In this document: one piece after another, positions 32,546 to 44,033 of the stretch | Numbering within the stretch: position 1 is the stretch's first letter | Layout of the letters: the number at the start of each line of letters is the position of its first letter | Assembly (NCBI GenBank): GCA_003971905.1 | Contig: RSEE01000152.1 | Location: forward strand, 1-64,000 | Length of the DNA: 64,000 nt | From: Moniliella sp. 'wahieum' | Taxonomy: Eukaryota; Basidiomycota; Moniliellomycetes; Moniliellales; Moniliellaceae | Direction of reading: 5' to 3' | Notes under the pieces: model-generated | What the model was told of the DNA's origin: nothing | The model's database searches: none | The model's input: only the letters and a program-made list of their open reading frames with translations | Translations under genes and position numbers: made by a program

Positions 32546-35500
32546 GCAGTTACTCGACGAGCCACTGCTTTTACCCAGAACGTGGAAAATTGCTAGAGAA
32601 AAAGTCCATAGCAGCGTTGAATAGTAAGCATTCAGTTAGCGGACCTTTGTCTTCCTATATATAAAAACTCTCCATACTAAGAACACTTTGGATGCAAGAC
32701 TAATCATGTGTTCTATGCTTCTTCCCTTTCAAATGTATCACATCACCAAAGGACTCAATTGCTGGACTTCCTCTAAACCAGCAGAGGGATGATGACCCGG
32801 AGGTGAGAAGGTCCCTTTCCCGTGGCCTACTCGTTTGTTCCCTCTGCCCAAACGGTACCGAAGTTCCCTCTTCTGGGCCCCAAACCAAAATTGTCTCCGG
32901 GCCGTCGGGGAAGGCAAAATTGTCCCAAAAGTACACTGAGAGCTGAGAAGACAACGTTAGAGACTCGGCTAGCCACTAAGCACGTTTTGGCCGTGAACAT
33001 ATACAGACTATTTACAATAGGTTGGGCACATTGGGGCACGTTATGAACACACAGTTGTGCTCACGATCAGGAGGTATCCGCAAGGAGAGAGATGCTCTAG
33101 TTCATCCTCACGGTCTCCTCCTATACCATGCTGCAACGATTGAGCTGCATAATGGGACTGAATTTGATACTCATTTGAATCTGATTTCCACCCCCGCCTA
33201 TTCCACATGAACATATCAGAAGAGAAAGGAGCAGCACCTGCAAGTGTGGACAACACTTCCTCCTAGGTGAAGAGTAGCTTTATGAGCATGCTATCAATTG
33301 AAATAGTCATAGTTGTTTACAGATGGTTTAGATAGTCTAAGGCTCCACCATCCCCCCGCCCTGGTGCCAGATCTGATCTTCACACAAAGGAAAACGCCAA
33401 GAAAGTGTTCGTTATGGCACCACCATGGGATGCCCTTTCTTGAAGCTTCAGTTTTGTGCTGCTATGCTGTGGTCCCCATATATATATGGATTTCCCACGA
33501 ATACCATACCATTATTGATCGTTACAAGTCCAGTCACGTGCGTTTAAGGCACCTCTACATTGAAGTTGAGGCAAGACTCCGCCATGACCTCATCCAGCTC
33601 GTAGAATGAGCGGCGACGCCCGAGTCCTTTCCATCAAGAATGATAGCGACGTTAAGGGGCACTCTTAGTATTCCTATCTCAAAGCTCAAGCGAGGAGTCA
33701 GAGTTGGGTGGGGTCACCGGCATAGATACCCCGTCCAATAGAAGAAATGTGGAACAATGTGGAGGGGGTAATGACGAGGGTGTAGCATGATGAGATCTGG
33801 AGTCAAGATGGTCCTCGAAGGTGATGCAATCGCACTGGTGATGGTAGTGGTCTAAGCCAACCATCAACGCCTACAGAGGAACATCAAACAGCGAGTCGCC
33901 ACCAGGGGCTAAGCTGCGAAACAAGGAAAAAACATGAGAGAGAAAAACATCGGAACTCCCAGAGCCTGAGGAGGAACTGAAGGGACATTGGCCAAAGCAC
34001 GAGCCACCGATGGCTTAAACACAGCAGAGTAGTAGGGTGTTGAAGGCGCTTATGAAATCCACAACAGTTATATGTCGAGTATTATGTTGGTCAAGCACAC
34101 TGGGCGCCAGAATCTGGATCATCTGGCAGTGATTTCCTCGCCGCTGTCACACTCTAGCTCCCATATGTCTCTGCCATAGGCCGAGAGGCCACTCCTTGTC
34201 GTAGCTTCGCATTTCTGATCCACTAACCGGCTCAAGCAAAAGTAAATACGTGGCCACCCACGGTAATACTCCAGATCAGATTGTACTCCTAAACTCTAAA
34301 ACCGGGTTAGCGGGACCCGCCCGTAACACTCGCTGCGCCCTTCTCATTTGCCATTTCCCACTCACCTCATCGACCTCATCGACGCGCCCCTCTACTCATG
34401 CGCGTCAGCCGTACACAAAAGTCACATTATTAACCGCACCCACCTTCCGCGGTTGCGGTCTCTGCGCGGTGCCCGACAATGCACTCAAAGCATAGTACCA
34501 GCGGCTCCAGATGCGAGTCTCCATATGTTCTTCTTGTAGGTAGAGCCCGATTAGTACACCCTGAGAAATTGAGAAGTGAATTTCTACCGTTGTGGTTTGT
34601 GTTCGACCATGCTAGTAATATGGGATCTGAGGCACAAGACTTCAGCGTTCGCGCGACCCATTGGGTGTATACTCTCTCTGACCCACTTGAAGACATATAT
34701 GTCTAGACGGTTAAGGGCGAGGCGAGTGGCGTCAGGGAAGCATTGGCCACTGCTGGTGCCTACCATTCGTGACCCTAATAGCTAGGCACTGTATGTACAC
34801 ACAGCAGTGAACTCTTCTGTCCTGTCGGCTATATTATAGCTCGCTGTGCTCCTCTATTTTTTTGTCGGCATTATGAAAGTAAAAGAGAAGTATGCTGGTG
34901 TGAGGGGGGGAGAACAAAAAGGTCTATTAGCATAGCCTCTATATGTGGGAAAGCTAGCGCAGTGATGTTTTTAATGGACGACGGCCTGCTTAGGTGAGTG
35001 ACGCAGGTTGCATGTGGTCGTGTGCTCCAATTTGTGACGGGTATACTTATAGCCTAGAGACGATATTTAAGCTGGGCAAAAAGAGGTGAAGCCGGTGACG
35101 CTGTCCCGGTCATGAATCCATGGACCCAGATAACTTTACACGAGAGGCTATGCATTTGAGTCGCAATTGACACTAATCAAAGAAACAGGGGTGGAATCAC
35201 TGTTAACACTATTCACTCCTTGCAAAGAGATTGACATTTTCAGGGGCGATGGTGCCATGCAGTGTGGTAGAGTCCGACGTGGGAAACGCCGCGATCCTAT
35301 GGATCACAGGTGCAACGCAGGCTTCAGATAAGGAGTAGTGAAGGCAACGTTCATGCAATGAGGGAAACAAAAAATCCTTGATGAGTACGTGACCCAACAT
35401 CCCGTTTTAGCAATGGCGGACAAAGGGGAACGAAGGGAGAAGACTGCGGGTGTGTGGGGAGGCGTCGGGGGAAGATTAAAGACGAAGCGGTTGTGAGAGG

Positions 35501-36035
35501 AAAGAAAGCCCAGCAAGAAAAGAAGGTTGGAGATGCGAGTTGTCAAAAAACCTGTCCAGCCGTCCAGGAAGGATTTGCTAACCCTAACACCATCGGCATA
35601 GGCCGCTATCAGATTGCTTTGGACCCCACGGACATGCCGCGACCAGCAATTGACCAGACGACGAGGAGGGAGGGAGGTGCGACGGGAGGTCCCTAGGAAA
35701 ACGGGAGAAAAGAGACTGGGGAGAGAGAAGGCGGTGCTGGCCAACTAGGACATCCGCAGCGTGCGCTGCCACTTAGACAGCCTTTCCGGCCTACCATCCG
35801 ACAGGCTCGGCAGCGGCGAAGGATGGGCAGCAACCCCACAAGCGCACACCGATAAACTCTTCGATAACCGATCGCCCCCAGAACCCTCGAAGCTTCAAGT
35901 TTCAAGTGCCAAGCTTCAAACGCAGTCACCGTCCAGGGCTCACGCGCTCACGCTTCAAGTGGCGCCGCCACGCCGCATCCGCCCACCCCCACCACCACCT
36001 TCTCTTCCCCACCGCCCTCCGCCACCTGCCCCACC
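32546..36035. other. Gene-poor stretch before the second gene block
   Basis: About 3.5 kb has no recognised gene. A minus-strand open frame of 146 codons at 35,304-35,744 is the longest; it shows no known motif and is not called. From about 35,870 the sequence turns GC-rich with GCTTCAAGTTTCAAGTGCCAAG repeats, leading into the F-BAR/RhoGAP gene. Confidence 0.4.
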
Positions 36036-38803
36036 ATGGCTGACGTGGCTGCTGCCGCTGCGCTCGATCCGTTCGACTCCGGCGTCCGCCAAGCCCGCGC
36101 CTACTGCTCCTTTCTCTCCGACGCCTCGCCGCCGAGGCCCGCTACGCCGAGGACATCCAGCGTGTTCTCTCCCTCCATCGCGCCAGACCCGACACCCCCA
36201 CCGACACTGATACCGACGCCGATGCCGCTCGCTGGCGGCCCTCGGGAAAGAAGTCAGCCCCACCACCTCCTCCGCGCCCCACCGGGCATGCTGGCCGGGC
36301 CTGGCTGGCCATGTGCCATGCTGACGAGTACGAGGCGACGGCCCGGCTGAAGCGCGTGGAGATTGTCCGCCGTCTCGCGCTCGACCCGCTCGACGCTGGT
36401 GCAAGAACCAGGATCGTGCTCTGGGAATCTGCGGCACAATCTGCAAGCTGCTGTGCGTCTCTACCTCAATGCGCGCAACAAGTTGGTCCCCGAGGCTCAG
36501 AAGGCGTACGAGAAGCGCTGTACCGAGTGGGACGACCTGGTGCGCCAAGAAAGGCCGTGCAGATGCAACACCAGCTCCTCTCTGAGCGCCACCATACCCA
36601 TTGTCTGGGCCTGCCGATGCGTCCTCCTCCCGCACCTCTCTTGGCCCAGGCGGCGAGGCCGATGAAGATAAGGACTCATTGCCCGATGCGCGCAACGTAA
36701 GCGGCGAGCCCCTGAGGTCGTTCCCCAAAGTGCTCAAAGAGAGTGTGCCCAAACGCTCTACCATCTTCTCTCGCCGCCACAGGACATCCGATGTATCTGT
36801 CGACCACATGCCCGATCCGTCGGGGTTAGAGATCCTGCTGCGGAAAAAGACCAAGGTTCAGCGCGAAGCTGAGGAGCTCGACAACCAATACCGTAGTGCC
36901 GTCATCAAGCTGGAAACGCTGCGCTTGTCTGTCGTTCACTTTCTCAAGATGGCCCAGGACCAATGTCTCGCCCACCGAGCCCAGATGAGTGTCAAGGTGG
37001 TCCAGGCGTGGAGTGAGGACGAGAAGCAGACCAAGTTGCTGAACGAAGCAGTGCAAGGGTTCGAGCTCAAATGGAGCAAGTAGCGCTGAGTCATCGGGCC
37101 CACATCCAGAACGACGTACCCATGGTTGAAGCAGTTTCCTGTCCTTCAAGTCCCAACATACCTTACCACAACCAGTATGTCTCCTCCTGCCCCGAATCGT
37201 CCATGCCTCATGGATGCTGTGCAGCCCAGCGGTCGTACTGACCCACTTCTGTTTGTGATGTAGCTGGCATGGCGATGCAAAGGACCTGCTGTTTGGGGTC
37301 AAACTGATGGACTATGCCTCGAGCCACAACACGCCCTCGAAGCCGCCGCGCTACTGGTACAGAAGTGTGTCTCCTTTTTGGACACTTACGCGTTGGATGC
37401 TGAGGGGCTTTACCGCGTCTCGGGCAAGCGGACGGCCATTCAGGCCTTAGTCAATAAGGTGGAGCAAGATGAGAAGCAGTTCACCTTTGTCCCTGGCGTT
37501 GATGATCCGTCGTCGGTGGCAGGGCTGCTGAAACGGTACCTACGCGAGCTCCCTGACCCCTTCTGCCGCTTAGCCGGGAGACAACGACGCTCATCTCCAG
37601 TCACGAGATGAGGAGATCCAGATGGGGTGGCCGTTCCTGCGCAAAAGATACGTTCGCAGCCTGTTGTGCACCAAGTAACGCTGCAGGTCATCCTCGAACA
37701 TCTCGGCCGCGTGGCTGCGCATGAAGAACAGAACAAGATGTCGGCCTCTAACTTGGCCCTGGTGCTTGGGCCGGTCATTTTTTGGGGGGCCCAGGGGGAA
37801 CAGAACTTGCTGCCTGGACCGGACCAAGAGACGACGATGCAAGACCTGATTCGGTATGGCCGGCATATCTTTGAAGACCTGAAGGGTGTTACTCCTTCCC
37901 GTCCACTGCGACTGCGCCCCCGGCGCCACCGACGCCTTCGATCTCGGTGGAAACGGCGGTGCAACAACGTCCAGACCGCATCCCTCGACTCGGGTCGTGC
38001 GCCCGGCCGTCCGCCGGAAAGGTAAGTGACCTGGTTCGAAAGGGATCAGTGGCCCTGACCGGACGGGCGCGGGGTCGTTGACCACGTACCGACGCCAACC
38101 TTCGCCATTGATGGCCTCGGGTATTCCTCCCCTACGTTGGTAGGTTCTAAGGACCAGGGGTTAGCGATGACAACTGGACATGGTTCGTCGGGTTTGCAGG
38201 AGCATATGACCAACGTTTCTCCTACTGATGCTTCAATCGGCCACCCTTCCTCTGCTTCGACAGGACGGTGGTCACCGGCATTGGCCTTATCATCTCCGCG
38301 TCCCTCCTCCCCATCCGGATTGATCATGCCCAAGAGAACAGACATGACGCCCGAAGTGGAACCAGTGGATGTGCAAGAGAACCCCTTCCAGGCTCCCGGA
38401 TTGCAGCCGCAGGCTGTGTCGGCACAAAAAAAGGAGGTCCCGTTCGTACCGCCGCGGCGCCGGGATTGTGCACCGGCCGATGGCTCAGCGTCCGCCGGCG
38501 GTCCAAACGGTCCAAGCGAGGCCTGTTAGCAGCAGTTCGTCCCTTGCCCTCCCGTCGGCGGCGAGTGCCCATTCCCACCCTCCGCAGCTACGGCCGCTGG
38601 CCTTCCCGAACAGCCACTCTCGATGCTGGCGGTTGGGCCGTTGGGCGCGACACCGGAAGCTGTGCGCGAGCAGGACGAGCACGACGGGCGCGCCAGGTGA
38701 GGAGGAAGTGCGGATGGGGACGTATACGGCAGCGAGCCAGGCGCTGCTCCCGCCGTCGCCAGGGTCGACATCGTCGTCGTCGTCGAGTTCGGACTTGCGA
38801 TGA
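36036..38803 (+). CDS. F-BAR / RhoGAP domain protein (Rgd1-like)
   Basis: RhoGAPs switch off Rho-family GTPases; the F-BAR half binds curved membranes, so the protein links actin polarity to the plasma membrane. ATG 36036 (context CCACCATGG) opens MADVAAAAALDPFDSGVRQA. F-BAR-like helices follow: DEYEATARLKRVEIVRRLAL, LYLNARNKLVPEAQKAYEK, then REAEELDNQYRSAVIKLETL and VVHFLKMAQDQCLAHRAQMS. After an intron ending at TAG 37,263, the RhoGAP domain reads FGVKLMDYASSHNTPSKPP, VSFLDTYALDAEGLYRVSGK (arginine finger in GLYRVSG), AGLLKRYLRELPDPF and NKMSASNLALVLGPVIFW. A Ser/Pro-rich tail with a Ser run reaches the stop near 38,803. Frame changes are frequent, including one early in the F-BAR. Rgd1 and Rgd2 types are not separable here; no DEP domain was seen. 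Confidence 0.82.
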
Positions 38804-39262
38804 GCTTGGACGGCAGGAGGGATGGATGGTCGATGAAGAAGGGAGGCAGAGGATGGATGATGAAAATGGATGATGCATACCAGTCTTCCACGTCCGTAAC
38901 GCGTAACATGTAACACGCAGTGCCCAATCTGTGATCTGCGATCTCAGTCTGAGTACTCATCCACGGACCGAGCGGGAGCAGCGTGGAGGGCGACGCGGAC
39001 GGGGCCGAAGACAGACAGAGTCCTAGCTGGGTCCGTGCGCTCGCACTTGTCTTTGCCTGCGCTTGGCTGCCCAGGCCGCGCTCGCGCCCTCGGGTGTGAT
39101 TCACGAATGTGATATGATGTCATAGCGATCGTCGGCCAGCCTGGTTGGATCGCAGCCCGTTTGTTGCGTTTCGTGCGTGGATCGGAGCCTGCCCGACCAT
39201 CCTTCCCGCTCGCGCCGTTTCATCTCGCCACCACCACCACCGCCACATCCTGCTTGCCCACC
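38804..39262. other. Intergenic region upstream of BAP31/YET gene
   Basis: This 459-base spacer holds the RhoGAP 3' end (GGATGGATGGTCGATGAAGAAGG patches) and the BAP31 promoter. The last 60 bases are rich in CCACCACCACCGCCACATCC. No other gene is seen. Confidence 0.4.
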
Positions 39263-40164
39263 ATGGCGCTCCACTATCTGCTCTCCTTCATCATTCTCCT
39301 GCTGGAGATCGTCTTCTTCTTGTCCTGATCGCACCGCTTCCCTTTGCTGCGCGCCGCAAGCTGTTCCACTTCCTTGCCTCGCCGCCGCGGTCGTGTGCAG
39401 TACTGGTTCAAGATCACCTTTATCTTTGTCGCCGTTCTCTTTGTGGATGCGTGTCAGAAAATGGTGCTGCGGCCCGCCACCTGCACGAGCTGGAGAAACA
39501 GTTCGGAGGAAGGGCTGGGTCAGGCGGCGGTGCTGCCTCGGTGGCAGCCGCGGGCGGGAACGCGAATGCGCTCGCGTCCAAGTTCTACACGGAGCGCAAC
39601 TTTTACCTCACTGGGTTCACGCTGCTACTTGGTCTGTACGTTTGTCTTGGTCCCCTGTTGTAGAACGAAAATCGTAAACACTGAATGAGAGGGGGGAAAA
39701 GAAAAGCTAACTCTCCAACCCTTTTCTTTTCCTTTTCGATCTGGACGCAGGATTCACTCGCGTGTCTTTCGTCTGATCACCGAACTGATCGAAACGCAAG
39801 AGGAGCTGTTTGCGCTCGAAGCGAAGAGAGACTGCCCCGCCCCCCAAGGAAGCGCTGCCGAGGTGGAGGCCAAGTACCAGCAAGAATTGTATGTTTGTTT
39901 TCCTGATCTTGATTTTGATCTTTCTTTTCTTCTTCTTTTGTGCCTCTTTGGTTGCTCTTTCCTCTCTCTGTGATGGATGGTCGATCAGATGATCGATGAT
40001 CGCAATCCTGGTCGTGCCCTATCGTCCTAACCCCATTCTTCTCTCTTCTTCCCCGCACAGCCGTTCTCAAAAAGCAGACAGAGCAGCAGCAAGTCGAGTA
40101 CAACCGTCTTTCTGATCAGCTCGCGCAAGCAACCGGAAACGTGAGCAACAAGCGCGTCGATTAA
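39263..40164 (+). CDS. YET3: BAP31/YET family ER membrane protein
   Basis: BAP31 relatives are ER proteins that help sort membrane cargo and interact with the translocon. ATG 39263 (CCACCATGG) gives MALHYLLSFIILLLEIVFF, the first membrane segment. The second is RGRVQYWFKITFIFVAVLFV followed by DACQKMVLR; a third is FYTERNFYLTGFTLLLGLIH after a Gly/Ala insert. Intron 1 starts at the GTACGT after GGTCT near 39,636 and ends at CAG 39,751, giving the join LLLGL|IHSRVFRLI. A second intron begins at GTATGT near 39,889. The last exon is a coiled coil (VLKKQTEQQQVEYNRLSDQL) ending at stop 40164 with NKRVD, a non-canonical lysine-poor tail. Two or three single-base frame changes occur. Confidence 0.87.
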
Positions 40165-40847
40165 TCAGAAGTACGAGGTCCAGACCTCTCCCCTTTTCCT
40201 CTTCTCGGCGGGGGTCTGGTTCGTCCTAGGATCACACGCAATTCGGAGCCCTCGTCCCATCCCAAGAGGGGGGGGTGAGGTGAGGCCTGAGGCTGAGGGG
40301 TGATCGATGACGAACGTCATCGCTAAACGCTGAACTCCGGCCCCCAAAGTCTGACATGTACTAGTACTGTTCCAACGCTTCTAGATAAGGGTCTTACAAT
40401 CGCACGTTTGAGAGGTCACAGTGTGAACCTACATCGCCTCATTGAGTGCGGAGGGCAGGGGCAAGCGGGAGGGAAGAATGCAAAGCGCAGTGGTGGAACG
40501 TGGAACAGAAACCTAATTTGAAACGTGCCACGGGAGTAGTTTCGGGGAAAGGGGGTAAAGCGCTGGCCGCGCCGTAGCGGCGGTTGATGGGGAGAAACCG
40601 AAGACGGAGACAGGGGCTAAGGGGCAGGGGAGGGCTAGGTGAGGTGAAAGGGAAGAGAAAGCAAAAAGATGATGATTGCGAAAGAGGAGGGCAGAAGCAT
40701 GTGGCGAGCTGCTTTTTGGTGGGAAAAAAAGAAGAGGACGGGTAACAGCAGAAGAAGGAATGGGGAATGATAAGAACAGTTGGGTAGAGAAGAAAGTGCG
40801 AGAGACAAGGCAAGTACAGACACCCATAAAAGAGGCGCAAGCAAGTC
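40165..40847. other. Convergent intergenic region
   Basis: The 3' ends of BAP31 (plus) and the importin (minus) converge here. The plus strand from 40,610 to 40,790 is purine-rich (GGGAAGAGAAAGC, GGGAAAAAAAGAAGAGG). Long minus-strand frames across it (to 40,439 and 40,513) are C/T-rich shadows. No gene is supported. Confidence 0.4.
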
Positions 40848-43800
40848 TTATGCCGCCGTCGTGTCTGCCGTCGTCCGACTCACCCAACGCAGCAACCTCG
40901 TCATCTTTCATCTCCGACACGATGGCTAACGCGCCCTGTACATCCGCCGGCAGCTGAGCCAGGAGCGCATCGAACGCCGCCGGGTCGACGACTGGAACGT
41001 CTGGCGCCATGCACGGAAGGCATCGTACATCCGTAGCTTTTCCAACGCCGACTCGTACACTGCATCGTCGTCATCCAGATCCTCCTCTTCTTCTTCATCC
41101 TCGTCCAGGTCGGGAACAGTTTCACCCGCCGCAATCGCTTCCCGACGTTCCTCTTGCTTTTGCCGTTTGGCTGCGGCCGCCAACAGCATCTCGTACAGCT
41201 CGTTGGCGTCATTGTTCACATCCGCATCGTCGGCAAAGTCTTCCACCAACCCATCCTCGTCCCCGTCCAGCAGTTCCTCCAGATCCCCATCCTCCAGCAG
41301 ATCCGCCAGCTCCTTTTTGCGCGACACCACCTCGGGGTACTTGGCCAAGAGCGTTACCACACCCGAAAGAAGTAGGGGTGCCACTGCCTGAACCTCCGCC
41401 GGCATCGACGCTGCCGGGAGGCCGAGTAGGGCAAGGAACGAGAAGACGCCCACGCGACATTCGTGCATCCGAGCAAACTTGGTTGGCACGCGGGGGGATG
41501 GCTTGCAACACTGGGGTGAGCATGCCTTGGGACGCAAGTACCTGCAGGGCCAGGGGTGCATTGGCAATGAATGTGTCGAGCACCACAATGTCGGTCCACC
41601 GCCGGATCGAGGTGGAGGTGGTGGCGGGAGCAACGACGATGTGTACAACGGGCTGCAAGAGGGCAGCCAAGTGTTCGTCCCATGCGCCCGGCATGCGCGC
41701 AGCAGCATCGAGTCCATCAACTTGCACACTTCGACCGGTTCCAATTCGGCGCGTCGCGACGCCATTGGCTCAAGCAAATTTCCACCAACGCCTTCTTGTA
41801 CGCTGGGTTCTGGGCAATGGTCTGGCCACCAAAGGTGATAAAGTTGCTGAGGGGCGATTGGACTTCGTGATGTAATCGGACCCCCAGTCGAGCAGGATCT
41901 CGCTCGTCAGCTCAAACACGCGCCACATGGCCGGCGAGATGAACTGCTGGTTAAAGGTGAGGAGTTCAACCAGGTCGTACACTTCTTCCGTAAATTCAGA
42001 CCGCTTGTTCTCCAGGGCAAAGATGATGGCCGGAGGAGGTCTGCTCAGCTGAGCGAGGATTTGCTGTGTTGTCGGCGGCCGAGACGAGTTGGTACATGGT
42101 ACTCAGCGAGGCCATCGCAGCAAACATTTGGTTTCCGTTTCGGGCGTGGCACCCGCTCAGGTCGCCCGACTCCTCCGCTGTCTGGGCAGCGGCGTTCATC
42201 TCATTGACAAGACGGATAAAGCTGTCGCGAGTTGGGTGGCGAGTTCAACGGCGAACGGGAGCAACTCGGTAGCAAGTTGTCCACCACCTGCTCTTGGGTG
42301 CGCAGTCAGCACCGCATAGATCCGTCTTGTCCGACAAGGCCAGCAGTTCCTGCATCAGACGGCCCGCATTGGCCGCACAAGCAGCGTGGACATCATCGTG
42401 ACTGATCAGCACACCAAGCGCCTCGGCCGCCTGGAGACGCACGGGCAGCGCCATCGAGGGTTCCATCAAGCAAGTCAGCACCCCCTGGAAGGCAGCGCCG
42501 AGGTAGCCGTGTTGGTCCAATTCATGCCCGCCTCGTCAAATTTTTTGATGACCTAGGCAGGCACGGAACTGGAGGAGAGGCTGTGCCGTGTTGGCGAGTT
42601 CGGGGATGACCTGGGTGCTCATGAAAGTGTCCATTGCGGTCCCACCGTATTGTCGTTGACCATCGTGAGGCACATGGCTCCCGACAGGCGGAGCGCGCCT
42701 TCCTTTTCGACGGCCGAACGCTGGCCCGAGGCGGCGGCGGTCATGACGGCTTGCAAGAACGCGAGAACGGGGTGGAAGGTAGCCGACTTGCGCTTTGATA
42801 CAGCGGTGCGAACAAAGGCAAAGGCGATCCCAGCGGCGGCGTGCCAAACTCTTCGGTCGGGTCCATCTGTTCCCGAATAAAAGTGATGGGCTCGTCCTCA
42901 AACTTCTCAATCTCCTCCTGGTTCATGCACAGGATCGGGAAAGCGAACGACTCGATGAGTGTCTGGATTGAGGCTTGATCCGCGACCAAAGTCCCTTGAC
43001 CAAGATGCAGTCGTGGTAGAACTCAAACATGGAGATCTTGACGACCGGGCTGAGGTACTGGCCGCTGACAGCGAGTTCGGTCTGGTGCAGGTACGCACGG
43101 AGGATTTCGGGGGCAAACTGTTCGGAAAAGGTGTGGCAAAGGGTTTGTACTGCTTCATGTTGCTAAGCAGTTGACTTGGGTTGCCATAGCGGCGGTTGAG
43201 CTTGCCCAGGACGCGGTACGCCCACTTTTTGGCCTTCCACCACGGCGCCGTCGCCTTCTCGTCTGGATCTTCCGGCAAATTCGAGTCATCCACCTGCTTG
43301 GCAATGGTAGCGAGGAAGATGGCCCCCCAGCTGGCAATGCTCTGCTGGAGGTGCGGGGGCAAAGGTGAGAGACGGTGCGGAAGTAAGTTTTGACAATCAC
43401 GTGCAGCAGTTCGCCGGCGTCCTGGTTGGATGTGCATCGGGAGCATCGAGCAGGCTGCGCGACATTTGAAGGAGCTGAGGGAAGGTCTGGACACACATGG
43501 TCTCCACCACATCGTCCTTGATGTTCCACCGCAACGGCGGGCAAGGACGAGGAGCGCGCGGGCGCCGGCGCCAATGGTGGGCAGGTCGCCGCTGTTGAGG
43601 GCCTGGACAATGGAGGGAAGGAGCTCGGGCCATTGTTCAAGGAATTGGTCGGGGACCATGTAGTAGAGAGTGCTCATGGCGTGCACGCGCAACCGGGGGG
43701 GGAGGGGGCGAGCGAGGGGAGGAGGGCGTGCTTGAGCGCGAGCTTGTCGGCGTCGTCGATGGGGGCGCCGGTGCCGCCGGCAGCAGAGGGCGGGTGGGCG

Positions 43801-44033
43801 AGGGCAGTGGATTCCCAGCCACGGCGGACGCGGTTCTTGACCCAGATGGCAGCGGCCTGCCGGTGGGCCAGGTCGGCCTCGGGGTTGGTGACGATGTGGA
43901 AGACAGAAGGCAGGATGCCGTTCTGGCGCTCGAGGGCGCGCAGCTCGAGCTCGGCGGCCTTGCGGACATTGGGGTTCTGGTCGAAGGAGGCGCCGAAGAG
44001 GGCGTAGAGGTCCTGGAGCGAGGGGGGCGGCAT
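40848..44033 (-). CDS. NMD5: Importin-beta family karyopherin, importin-7/8 type
   Basis: This is a nuclear import receptor that binds RanGTP and cargo such as ribosomal proteins, histones or stress kinases. ATG 44033 starts MPPPSLQDLYALFGASFDQN, then NVRKAAELELRALERQNGIL and AHRQAAAIWVKNRVRRGW, the importin-beta N-terminal (IBN) signature. HEAT-repeat pieces follow: YYMVPDQFLEQWPELLPSIV, WWKAKKWAYRVLGKLNRRYG, ILCMNQEEIEKFEDEPITFI, then LLTFNQQFISPAMWRVFELT. An acidic run (DLDEDEEEEEDLDDDD) near 41,061-41,115 precedes VYESALEKLRMYDAF and a final helical stretch with stop near 40,848. The acidic C-terminal loop and the EPxxFIRE-type motif fit Nmd5/Sxm1 (importin-7/8), not Kap95. Many single-base frame changes break the reading; I cannot separate Nmd5 from Sxm1. 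Confidence 0.85.

Noticed and set aside
35304-35744. 146-codon minus-strand frame
   Set aside because: No motif, no neighbouring exon and a composition typical of the non-coding middle.
22346-35900. LTR retroelement or LINE in the repeat-rich middle
   Set aside because: No reverse transcriptase, integrase, RNase H or protease motif and no long terminal repeats could be recognised.
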